NCBI RefSeq assembly: GCF_037996645.1
Contig: NZ_JBBMXV010000002.1
Span: 492,637 to 556,636 of the forward strand
DNA length: 64,000 bases
Reading direction: 5' to 3'
DNA from: Halalkalicoccus tibetensis
GTDB lineage: Archaea; Halobacteriota; Halobacteria; Halobacteriales; Halalkalicoccaceae
The notes below the pieces were generated by a model. That model worked only from the letters and a program-made list of their open reading frames with translations, did no database searches and was not told the DNA's origin. How positions within the stretch are numbered: position 1 is the first letter of the stretch; every line of letters begins with the position of its first letter. The position numbers were made by a program, and so were the translations under genes. Of this stretch, positions 15,879 through 23,738 are shown piece by piece.

Positions 15879-18800
15879 TTAGTCGTCCCCCGTCGCTTGC
15901 ATGTCGTGGTTTCGCACGTCCCACTGGTAGGAGCGACCGATGCCGGCCTCGTCCTGTGGGTACTCGTCGATGAACTCCATGTCGTACTCCTCGATGCGCT
16001 CCTCGGTCGCCTTCTCGACCCGGACGAGCCCCGCCTTCGTCTCCTGCATCTGGGTCTCGACGTCGAACCCGCTCGGCGTGACGAAGTTCGCGCTGTCGCC
16101 GATCGCCATCGGCTGGGTCCCGTCCGGGTAGTTGTCGCTCATGTCCTTGCCGTGGGCCATCCCGCCCCAGTGGTAGGGGAGGAACACCTCGTCGTCGCCC
16201 TGCGGTCGGTAGGTCACCTTCGCCTTCACCAGGATCGAGCCCTTGTCGGCGTCGGCCGAGGTGATGATCACGTGGTCCTCGCCGCCGACCAGATCGAGCT
16301 CCTCGGCCAGGTCGGGGTGGATCTCGGCGTACATGTGGGGCTGGCGGTCGGCCGTGTAGACGTTGTTGCGCGTCTCGGCGCCGCCGCCCTGGTGTTCGAC
16401 CTGCCGGCCCGAGGTGAGGATGACGTCCATCCCCTCGTCGTAGGCCGCCTGGGTGGCGACCTGCTGGGTCGCGGCGTTGTTCTGGTCGAGCCGGAAGAAG
16501 TTGCGCTGCTGGCCGTTGGCGGGCCACTGCTCCGCGAGCTCCGGTTCGGGGCTCTGGATCGGCTCCCGATGGACCGGCACGGTGTCGAGGAAGTTCCACG
16601 CCACCCCGCGGGCCCGGCCGCGTCCCGTCGGCGGGTCGGGCTGGGCGTTGTCGAACTGCTCGTAGAACTCGAGGTCGTGCTCGTGGCCCAGCTCCTCGTT
16701 CATCGCCACCGCGGCGTCGTAGATCGAGGAGTCGGGGTCGAGCGCGTACTCGTAGGGCAACGAGAGCTCGGTCGGGTTCGAGGGGTCCTCGGGCAGGTGG
16801 GTCGTGAACGCGGGGTACTGGGGCACGCCGATGATCTCCTCGTCGTGCCAGTCGGGCTCGTAGGCGTCCCGGAGCATGTCCAGACCCTCCTCGCCCTCCT
16901 GTTCGACGGTCTCGGGAAGCGGGTACTCCTTCTCGATGCCCAGGTCCTCCCACTCCTCGGGGAAGGGGGTGCTCGTCCCCCAGTCGGCCCGGAAGTCGTG
17001 GCCGCCCTCGCGGGGGTCCATGTCGTCGCGCCAGATGATCGGCGTCCCGGGGTGTTCGTCGCCCCAGCAGGGCCACGGCAGCGACCAGAAGTCCCCCGAG
17101 ACCGGCGTGCCCTCGGAGTCCGCCCGCAGCGTCTCGGTGCTGAACTCGTCGTCGTACTCGAGGTGCTGCTGGAGGCGTTCGGGGCTCTGCTGGTAGCCGA
17201 TCGTCCGGGCCCCGAGGTTGATCTCCCGCAGCGCGTCCTCGTAGGTGGTCTTGCCGTTGTAGAGCTCCTGGCCCGAGCCCCAGTTGAAATGCTCGCCGAA
17301 GCCGAAGCGACTGGCGAGCTCCTGGATGATCTGCATGTCGGGCTTGGAGTCGTGGGCCGGCGGCGAGACGGGCTCGCTCCACTGCACCGAGCGGTGGGTG
17401 TTGGTCAGCGAGCGGTAGTGCTCGTACTGGCTCGAGGCCGGCAGCAGGAGGACGTTGTCGGCCTCGGCGTCCGCGAGCGTGCCCGCGACCGCGGGGAAGA
17501 CGTCGACGACGACCAGCAGGTCGAGCGCCTCCATCGCCTTCTTCATCTTGTCCATCTCGCTGATGGAGTTCGCGGAGTGCCCCCAGAAGAAACACATCTT
17601 CAGGGGGTCGGGCTGGTAGATCTCCGACTCGTGGAGGCGCTCTTCCTGGGGGAGCGCCGCCTCGTACCAGCGCGAGACCGAGAGGCCGTCCTGGAACATC
17701 ATCGAGCGTTCGTCGATGAACTGCTCGTCCTCGGCGTCGCCGATGGGCTGGTCCGCACCGGTTCCGATGGTGTCCTCGCGGCCCTGCTCCTGCTCCTCGA
17801 TCAGCTCCTCACCGGTGTCGTCGGCGGTCTCGGCCTCGTCCTCGGCGAGCTCTGCGACGCCCTCGCCGCCACCCTGGTGCTCCCAGAGGTCCTCGGGCAT
17901 CAGGTCGAAGCGCTGGTAGAGGTCCGCGAAGGAGGTCTCGCCGTCGGTCCAGGGACTCTCGGTCCAGACGTTCGCCCAGTGGGCCCACGAGCCCGGTGCC
18001 GACACCGAGTAGTACGCCGGCAGGTAGGTGCTGTCGACGCCCATGTCGGTCGCGCCCTGGACGTTGGCGTGTCCGCGCATCACCTGCAGACCGCCGCCGC
18101 TGCGGGCGGCGCTGCCCGACGCCAGGCTGAGCAGCGCGTACGAGCGGATGTTCTGGGTGCCGTTGTTGTGCTGGGTGCCACCCATTGCCCACTCGATCTG
18201 GACGTTCGGGGCGTTCTCGATGATCATGTCGCCGATCTCCTCGAGGTCCTCGACGTCGATCCAGGTGATCTCCGAGACGGTCTCGAGGTCGTACTGCTCG
18301 TACTCGCTCTCGACGTCGGGCCAGCCGTTGACCCGCCCCTCGATCATCTCCTCGTCGAGGGCGTCGTTCTCGTCGAGGTAGTTGATCAGCCCGAACATCA
18401 ACGCGACGTCCGTCCCGGGGCGGTTGCGGTAGTAGTGGTCGGCGTGCGAGGAGGTCTTCGTGTACCGGGGGTCGATCGAGACGATCGTCCCGCCCCGCGC
18501 CTGGCCCTCGAGGATGTGCTGCATCGCGATCGGGTGGGCCTCCGCGGGGTTCTGCCCGACGATGACGTTCAGATCGAAGTTGCGGTAGTCGTTGATCGTG
18601 TTCGTCATCGCCCCGTAGCCCCACGTGTTCGCGAGGCCCGCGACCGTCGGGGAGTGACAGATCCGCGCCTGGTGGTCGCAGTTGTTCGTCCCCATGAACG
18701 CCGCCATCTTCCGGAACGCGTAGGCCTCCTCGTTTGCGTGGTGGGCGCTCCCGAGCATCATGATGCTCTCGGGGGTGTACTCCTCCTGGATCTCCTCGTA

Positions 18801-19205
18801 CTTCTCCTGGATCTCGTCGTAGGCCTCGTTCCAGGTGATCGTCTCCCACTCGCCGTCGACCCGGCGCATCGGCCGTTTCAGCCGGCGATCGGAGTGCTCG
18901 GTCTCGAGGATGCCCGCGCCCTTCGAGCAGAGCGAGCCGTTGTTGATCGGGTTCTCGTGCCAGGGCTCCATCGCGACGAAGCTATCGCCGTCCTTGACTC
19001 CCTTGAACCCACAGCCGACCGCACAGTAGTTACAGATCGTCTTCGACATCTCGGCGTCCGGCCCGGTTCCGGGCTTCTCCTCCTCCTCGTCCTGGGCCAG
19101 CGTCTGGCCCGCCGCACCCCCGCCGAGCGCGACCGCGCCCGCCAGCGCGCTCGCCTTCAGGAACGAACGACGATCCAGATCCAGCGAAACCGGTTCCGCG
19201 CTCAT
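15879..19205 (-). CDS. Formate dehydrogenase Mo/W-bis-MGD catalytic (alpha) subunit, Tat-exported
   Basis: The protein has 1108 residues. Arg12-Arg13 in DRRSFLKASALAGAVALGGG is a Tat signal. A [4Fe-4S] site follows (Cys58, Cys61, Cys65, Cys93). ARICHSPTVAGLANTWGYGA places Cys183 (codon TGT at 18657-18659) and His184 where formate dehydrogenases have Sec/Cys-His, so this is a Cys enzyme. It oxidises formate to CO2 on the outer face and passes electrons to the FeS and cytochrome b subunits. Size and motif order match the FdnG branch. An acidic insert around residues 440-490 (AELAEDEAETADDTGEEL) is a haloadaptive loop. It leads a four-gene operon; TorD is encoded divergently. Confidence 0.94.
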   Translation of the reverse strand: MSAEPVSLDLDRRSFLKASALAGAVALGGGAAGQTLAQDEEEEKPGTGPDAEMSKTICNYCAVGCGFKGVKDGDSFVAMEPWHENPINNGSLCSKGAGILETEHSDRRLKRPMRRVDGEWETITWNEAYDEIQEKYEEIQEEYTPESIMMLGSAHHANEEAYAFRKMAAFMGTNNCDHQARICHSPTVAGLANTWGYGAMTNTINDYRNFDLNVIVGQNPAEAHPIAMQHILEGQARGGTIVSIDPRYTKTSSHADHYYRNRPGTDVALMFGLINYLDENDALDEEMIEGRVNGWPDVESEYEQYDLETVSEITWIDVEDLEEIGDMIIENAPNVQIEWAMGGTQHNNGTQNIRSYALLSLASGSAARSGGGLQVMRGHANVQGATDMGVDSTYLPAYYSVSAPGSWAHWANVWTESPWTDGETSFADLYQRFDLMPEDLWEHQGGGEGVAELAEDEAETADDTGEELIEEQEQGREDTIGTGADQPIGDAEDEQFIDERSMMFQDGLSVSRWYEAALPQEERLHESEIYQPDPLKMCFFWGHSANSISEMDKMKKAMEALDLLVVVDVFPAVAGTLADAEADNVLLLPASSQYEHYRSLTNTHRSVQWSEPVSPPAHDSKPDMQIIQELASRFGFGEHFNWGSGQELYNGKTTYEDALREINLGARTIGYQQSPERLQQHLEYDDEFSTETLRADSEGTPVSGDFWSLPWPCWGDEHPGTPIIWRDDMDPREGGHDFRADWGTSTPFPEEWEDLGIEKEYPLPETVEQEGEEGLDMLRDAYEPDWHDEEIIGVPQYPAFTTHLPEDPSNPTELSLPYEYALDPDSSIYDAAVAMNEELGHEHDLEFYEQFDNAQPDPPTGRGRARGVAWNFLDTVPVHREPIQSPEPELAEQWPANGQQRNFFRLDQNNAATQQVATQAAYDEGMDVILTSGRQVEHQGGGAETRNNVYTADRQPHMYAEIHPDLAEELDLVGGEDHVIITSADADKGSILVKAKVTYRPQGDDEVFLPYHWGGMAHGKDMSDNYPDGTQPMAIGDSANFVTPSGFDVETQMQETKAGLVRVEKATEERIEEYDMEFIDEYPQDEAGIGRSYQWDVRNHDMQATGDD

Positions 19206-19395
19206 CCGCTTGCGGCCCCCCGAGTCGGGTCCGCCGCGACGCGATGTGATTGATGAACCGTGAGGTTTCCACTCATGCTACACTGCTATTGAGTTGACGT
19301 CCATTAACGTTGTGCTTGTCAGCGAGAAATGCGGCGAGGACGCGGGGATTCCGTCGGACGCAAGACCTTTCTGCACCCCTCACTACCGACCGCTA

Positions 19396-21543
19396 ATGAA
19401 GACCGGTGCGTTCGTGTGCTCGTGTGCTGGCACCTGCGAGATCGACCTCGAGGACGCCCGCGAGGGGATCGAGGAGGTCGACGTCGCCGCCAGCTCCGAG
19501 CTGCTCTGTGGGGAGGGCAAGGGGCTGCCGGCGATGGAACAGGTGATCGAGGAGTACGAGCTCGACCAGCTGCTGATCAGCTGTCCCGAGCCCGGCGTCC
19601 AGGAGAAACTGGGCGGCGTCGCCGAGGAGCACGGCCTGCACCCCGACGCGGTCTCCTTCGTCGACCAGCGCGAGGGCGCGGGCTGGGTCCACCCCGAGGG
19701 GGAGGCCACCGACAAGACCGCCCGGCTGATGAACGCCCGCCACGCCGGCCTCGAGGAGGAGGCGATCGCCCGATCGGTCTCTCGGGAGGCCGGCGAACAC
19801 GTCGCCGTCGTCGGCGACCCGGAGGCCGCCGCCACCCTCAGCGAGGACGCCGAGGTGACGCTGATCGCCGACGGGAAGGAGCTCGCCGGCGTCGACGGGC
19901 TCGACGACGTGACCATCGAGCGCGGGCGGGTCACGGGCGTCGCCGGCGAGTTCGGCGAGTTCTCGATCGGGCTCGAAGCCAGGGTGACGGAGGACTGCAT
20001 CTCCTGTATGAAGTGCGTCCATGAGGGACCCGACGGGATGGTTACACGCCGGCCGGTCGACATCCATCCCGACGCGCCCGACGGGGAATGGGCCGACGTC
20101 TGTCCGACCGACGCCATCGAGATGGACGGCGTCTCCCGTGAGATCGAGGCCGACCAGGTGGTCTATCCGGGCGGCGACCCGAAATCGCGCGCGGGCCGGA
20201 TCGGCTACTACACCGACGCGGGGCCGGCGACGATGGCCGCCGTCGAGAGCCTGCTGGGTGGGATCACGAAGCCCGACTTCCTGGACTTCGAGATGGACGT
20301 CTGTGCCTCCGGCTCCTCGAACCAGGAGGGCTGTCGGGCCTGCTACGACGCCTGCCCGCACGACGCGGTCGCGAAACCCCGGCCCGACGAGGTCGACATC
20401 GACCCGATCGCCTGCCAGAACTGCGGGGCCTGTACGAGTTCGTGTCCGACCGGCGCGGTGAGCCTGCGCGAACCCTCCAACGAGCGGATCGCTCGCGAGG
20501 TCGAGGCGCTGCTCGGCACCGGCGCCGACCAGGGCGGCTGGCTCTCTCGAGGGTCTTCGGGCATCGAGAAACCCATCGTCGCGTTCACCTGCGGCGAGCG
20601 CGCCGACGACGCCCTCTCGGAGTTCGGCAAGCGCGCCGCTTCGGGCGGGGAGATCGAGTACCCGCCGATCCTCCCCGTCGGCGTGAACTGCGCGGACACG
20701 GTGGGTGAATCACATGTCGCGCACGCGCTGGCCTGCGGCGCGGCGGGCGTCGCGGTGCTGGGCTGTGGCTGTGACTGTCGCCACTCCGGGCCCGACCCCA
20801 AAGAAGAGCTCGTCGAGCGGCTCAATCGGGCCACGCGGGACCTCGGGCTCGGCGAGCGCGTCGGCTTCTTCGCGCCCGAGGCCGGCGAACCCGAGGAGTT
20901 CGTCGAGTCGCTCTCGGCGTTCGAGGACTCCCTTTCGCCCTCGCCGGTCCCGGAGGGCGAGCACCGTGCCGACGGCACCCTGCTGCACAGCGACCACGAG
21001 AATCCCGAGTTCTACAACCACGGCTGGACCCTCGAAAGTGTGCGGGCGATCCTCGAGCACGCGGAGCCCGACCGCGAGGTGATCCGTGGGCTCGAGGACT
21101 TCGGCCGGATGGAGGTGAACGACGCCTGCACGCTCACGCCGACGTGTTCGAATCTCTGTCCGACCGACGCGATCAGGAGGACGGAGTGGGGACTGGAGTT
21201 CAACCACGAGAAATGCGTCAACTGCGGGCTCTGCGAGGAGGGCTGTCCCGAGAACGCGATCACGATGCACGACGGGCTCGACCTCTCGCTGCTGCCCGAG
21301 AACCGCGCCGCCGCCAAGGGAACGGAGAGCGCGGACGGCGATCCCGCCTGGGTCCAGACGTTCGAGGGCGAGATGCTCGAATGCGCCCGGTGTGGCGACC
21401 CCTTCACCAGCGAGCGCTCGGCGGCGAAGATCGAGGAGGAGGTCGGCGACCTCGTGGCGGGGCTGGCCCCGAGTGCCGAGGAGAGCATCTTCAACTACTG
21501 CCCGGACTGTCGGGCCTTTCTACTCTATGACCGGGGTGACTGA
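19396..21543 (+). CDS. Large fused Fe-S protein: HdrA-like N-domain, ferredoxins and MvhD-like domain
   Basis: The 715-residue protein starts with an HdrA-like cap (FVCSCAGTCEIDLED; later LLISCPEP and VDQREGAGWVHPEGEATDK). The following VAVVGDPEAAATL is where HdrA has its FAD Rossmann loop, but the GxGxxG is missing. Ferredoxin-like Cys clusters follow near residues 201 and 303-358. An MvhD-like region near residue 431 (VNCADTVGESHVAHA, then CGCDCRH) is next. Another ferredoxin lies near 577-622 and a C-terminal CxxC...CxxC ribbon near 662-707. It probably carries electrons between ferredoxin pools and the fdh system. It is divergent from fdhA and followed by TorD. I chose the ATG at 19396; a weak TATA-like patch lies about 27 bases upstream. 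Confidence 0.88.
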   Translation: MKTGAFVCSCAGTCEIDLEDAREGIEEVDVAASSELLCGEGKGLPAMEQVIEEYELDQLLISCPEPGVQEKLGGVAEEHGLHPDAVSFVDQREGAGWVHPEGEATDKTARLMNARHAGLEEEAIARSVSREAGEHVAVVGDPEAAATLSEDAEVTLIADGKELAGVDGLDDVTIERGRVTGVAGEFGEFSIGLEARVTEDCISCMKCVHEGPDGMVTRRPVDIHPDAPDGEWADVCPTDAIEMDGVSREIEADQVVYPGGDPKSRAGRIGYYTDAGPATMAAVESLLGGITKPDFLDFEMDVCASGSSNQEGCRACYDACPHDAVAKPRPDEVDIDPIACQNCGACTSSCPTGAVSLREPSNERIAREVEALLGTGADQGGWLSRGSSGIEKPIVAFTCGERADDALSEFGKRAASGGEIEYPPILPVGVNCADTVGESHVAHALACGAAGVAVLGCGCDCRHSGPDPKEELVERLNRATRDLGLGERVGFFAPEAGEPEEFVESLSAFEDSLSPSPVPEGEHRADGTLLHSDHENPEFYNHGWTLESVRAILEHAEPDREVIRGLEDFGRMEVNDACTLTPTCSNLCPTDAIRRTEWGLEFNHEKCVNCGLCEEGCPENAITMHDGLDLSLLPENRAAAKGTESADGDPAWVQTFEGEMLECARCGDPFTSERSAAKIEEEVGDLVAGLAPSAEESIFNYCPDCRAFLLYDRGD

Positions 21544-21544
21544 G

Positions 21545-22168
21545 ATGGACGACGGGGAGATCTACGCCGCGCGGATCGAGCTGGTCGACTTCCTGATCGA
21601 GGCGCTCTGGAACCCGCCGAGCGAGGAGTTCGTCGGGGAGCTGCTCTCGGGGGAGATCCGCACCCCCGAGAGCGTCGACGAGGGGTTCGACGAGGGGTTC
21701 GCGAAGCTCCGGTCGTTCATCGCGGCCAACGAGAGTCGGGATCCGGAGGAGGTTCGGACGGAGCTCAAACGCGAGTACACCCGGGTGTTCGTCGGGCCAC
21801 GCCCGCCGGTGATCGCCCACGAGACGTACTACCGCGAGGGGATGGACTACCTCGGGAAGGGCACCTCGGAGATCGAGGCGAGCTACGGCGCGGCGGGCTG
21901 GAACCCGCCCGAGGACTACCCCGAGGAGCCCGACTTCGTCGCGGTCGAGCTCGCCTTCCTCCGGTGGCTGATCGCGCGCCAGCGCGGCGGGATGGAGGAG
22001 GCCTTCGGCTACGAGCGGGTCTTCCTCGAGGAGCACATGGCCCACTGGATCGACGACTGCGCGGCGGAGATCGTCGAGTTCGCCGACGGCGAGTTCTACG
22101 AGGCGGTCGGCCACCTGCTCGCGGGGGTCGTCGGGTTCGAGAGCGAGCTCGCGGGCCAGATGGCCTGA
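21545..22168 (+). CDS. TorD/DmsD-family Mo-enzyme chaperone
   Basis: The 207-residue all-helical protein has LKREYTRVFVGPRPPVIAHE, the family's Y/F-x-x-L/V-F-x-G-P core, then YYREGMDYLG and PEDYPEEPDFVAVELAFL with the E-P-D-H-I-like signature. Near the C-terminus is EEHMAHWIDDCA. It should bind the Tat signal of FdhA and hold it until cofactor insertion. I chose ATG 21545 because GGGGTGA at 21533-21539 is well placed as a ribosome site. A second in-frame ATG at 21527 would overlap the upstream gene. Confidence 0.9.
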   Translation: MDDGEIYAARIELVDFLIEALWNPPSEEFVGELLSGEIRTPESVDEGFDEGFAKLRSFIAANESRDPEEVRTELKREYTRVFVGPRPPVIAHETYYREGMDYLGKGTSEIEASYGAAGWNPPEDYPEEPDFVAVELAFLRWLIARQRGGMEEAFGYERVFLEEHMAHWIDDCAAEIVEFADGEFYEAVGHLLAGVVGFESELAGQMA

Positions 22169-22214
22169 GTGCCAGGCACAACGTTTTTGGTACGATACCC
22201 GTTGACAACGGAGT

Positions 22215-22475
22215 ATGGGACTGAAGACCGCACTGGAGCACAACCCGGTGCTTACGGTCGGCTTCCTGCTGGCGGGGGGCTGGATCGCGCTCACGGTGAT
22301 GAACGTCTTCGCGAGCATGGGCCCCGTAGTCGGCGGGAACTGGGTCGGCCCGAACGGCGCCGGCGGGCTGTTCGGCCTCGGTGTGATGCTCGTGTTGGGC
22401 GTCCTGCTGGTCTACCTCTACGCCGAGCTCGCCGAGGTGGACCCCGCACCGGACACCTTCCCGCCCGAGCGCTGA
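22215..22475 (+). CDS. Small two-span membrane protein downstream of TorD
   Basis: The 86-residue protein has spans VLTVGFLLAGGWIALTVMNV and LFGLGVMLVLGVLLVYLYAE, joined by a Gly/Asn-rich loop. It has no motif that I recognise. TTTTT at 22184-22188 is 27-28 bases before the ATG, so it has its own leaderless promoter. Its TGA shares an A with the ATG of the next gene (TGATG), so the two are coupled. Proximity to the fdh genes suggests, but does not show, a role there. Confidence 0.78.
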   Translation: MGLKTALEHNPVLTVGFLLAGGWIALTVMNVFASMGPVVGGNWVGPNGAGGLFGLGVMLVLGVLLVYLYAELAEVDPAPDTFPPER

Positions 22476-22792
22476 TGGCCGGACCCGAGCCGATCGAGAT
22501 CCGACCGAGCGATCGCTTTCTGGAGGCCGCCGACGAATGGGGCGACAGCCGGATGCTCGACGAGGAGGAGGCGATCCGGTCGAAAGCGGAGCAGGCCCTT
22601 CTGGAGATCGAACATCTCGTCTCGGGCGCCACGGAGGTCGAGTTCGAGGTCCGTGAGGGAATCGTTCGCTACGAGCCGAGCGCGGAGCTCGCGGCCTTCC
22701 TCGACGAGCAGGCCGCCGCCGCGGGGGTCGACCGGACGACGGTCCTCGAGCTGCACGTGAACCTCTTCGCGCGGGTCTTCCTCGACGAGTAA
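22475..22792 (+). CDS. Conserved hypothetical protein (105 residues) coupled to the membrane protein
   Basis: The soluble acidic protein has helix-rich segments EAADEWGDSRMLDEEEAIRS and AEQALLEIEHLVSGATEVEF. The end, DEQAAAAGVDRTTVLELHVN, looks like a ribbon-helix-helix or coiled segment. No catalytic motif is visible. TGATG coupling ties it to the small membrane protein upstream. The family is not recognised. Confidence 0.75.
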   Translation: MAGPEPIEIRPSDRFLEAADEWGDSRMLDEEEAIRSKAEQALLEIEHLVSGATEVEFEVREGIVRYEPSAELAAFLDEQAAAAGVDRTTVLELHVNLFARVFLDE

Positions 22793-22800
22793 GGGTAGAG

Positions 22801-22806
22801 TATAAG
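22801..22806 (+). promoter_or_regulatory. TATA box for the small gene at 22831
   Basis: TATAAG is centred 28 bases before the ATG at 22831 and directly follows the upstream stop codon. It is a very clear archaeal TATA match in a GC-rich background. Confidence 0.65.
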
Positions 22807-22830
22807 CCGATCGAGCGGCACTGTCGAACC

Positions 22831-22989
22831 ATGACACACGAGATCAAGAACACGGACTGGAAGCCGAAGCCCGCCGTCGAGGAGATCGACGGTCACGAGA
22901 CCTGGTCGCACACGGGCCCGCACATGATCAACGACGGCGTCGTCGACGGCGAGGTCTCCTTCGACCTCGCGCCCGAGGACCGCGCAGAT
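22831..22989 (+). CDS. 52-residue soluble protein with its own TATA box
   Basis: The frame starts MTHEIKNTDWKPKPAVEEID and ends FDLAPEDRR followed by TGA. It is rich in His, Trp and acidic residues (HETWSHTGPHMINDG). No Cys is present. The strong TATA box at 22801 at leaderless distance argues that it is transcribed. It converges with the gene ending at 23001. The function is unknown; its place between the fdh block and the AOR-like pair makes a redox-accessory role possible. Confidence 0.62.
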
Positions 22990-23000
22990 GACGGCGACGA

Positions 23001-23738
23001 TTAGTCGAGCTCCCAGCCCGCTTTTTCGGCCGCGACCTCGATCGGGACGAACTCCCAGCCCGCCTTCTCCGCGATCCACTCCTCGTCCTCGCAGCCGAGC
23101 ACGACCATTCGCTCGGCGAAGAACATTGACATCTCGGTGATCTCCGCGAGCCGTTCGCCCGGACCCGTTCCGGTGCCGTTGAAGAAGTCGGCGTCCACTC
23201 CATGGGAGCGCTGGAAGTTGTTGATGACGTGGGCGTCGACCTCGCCGACGATGCCGACCCAGTCGGCGAAGGCCGCGCCCGTGATGACGAACGCCGGGTC
23301 CGCGAGGCGTTTCGCGGCCTCGTAGGTGAACGCCATCGTCATGTCGTCGGCGCCCCCGCCGTGGGGCCCCGAGGCGTCCTCGGGGACGCCCCCGCTCGTG
23401 TCGCGCTCCTCGGCGGCCGCGCGCGCCGAGGTGCCCCCGGCCCCGCCCTGGTTCTCGGGCATGCCGACGGGCTTGTCCCGGTTCTGATGGGGGACGTGGG
23501 GCGTCGAGGCGTCGGCGGGATCCGGCGTCGAGGCGGCCGCCGCGTCCGCGTCGGTCGTCCCGTCCGGATCGCTTCCCGGCGCGCCCGCGTCGCCCTCCGA
23601 CGGCGAGGCGTCGGTCCCGAGCGCCTCGGTCTCGCCCTCGAAGTCGCCCTCGCCGCGCCAGAACCAGTCGCCGCGGTTCGGCCGTGGCTCGTCGTCCGGT
23701 TCGGTCTCGATCTCGTCGAGGTCGATGCTGTCGGTCAT
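23001..23738 (-). CDS. Low-complexity protein coupled to the AOR paralogue (probable DUF7124)
   Basis: The 245-residue product has roughly 130 N-terminal residues of disordered Asp/Ala/Pro/Gly-rich sequence. A conserved C-terminal domain begins at DDMTMAFTYEAAKRLADPAF. It contains AFADWVGIVGEVDAHVINNF and EMSMFFAERMVVLGCEDEEW. It ends with two copies of AEKAGWE separated by FVPIEVA. The start overlaps the AOR paralogue's stop (ATGA), so the two are coupled. I recall the domain as DUF7124. No function is known. Confidence 0.78.
   Translation of the reverse strand: MTDSIDLDEIETEPDDEPRPNRGDWFWRGEGDFEGETEALGTDASPSEGDAGAPGSDPDGTTDADAAAASTPDPADASTPHVPHQNRDKPVGMPENQGGAGGTSARAAAEERDTSGGVPEDASGPHGGGADDMTMAFTYEAAKRLADPAFVITGAAFADWVGIVGEVDAHVINNFQRSHGVDADFFNGTGTGPGERLAEITEMSMFFAERMVVLGCEDEEWIAEKAGWEFVPIEVAAEKAGWELD

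Noticed and set aside
18657..18659. Possible selenocysteine at the formate dehydrogenase active site
   Set aside because: The codon is TGT (Cys), not TGA, and no SECIS-like need arises.
15669..19253. Very long open frame (about 1,190 codons) on the plus strand opposite fdhA
   Set aside because: It is a GC-rich shadow of fdhA, fdhB and their codon bias. The opposite strand has clear cofactor and Cys motifs and a Tat signal; this frame has none and is rich in Val/Leu/Arg/Gly from reversed codons.
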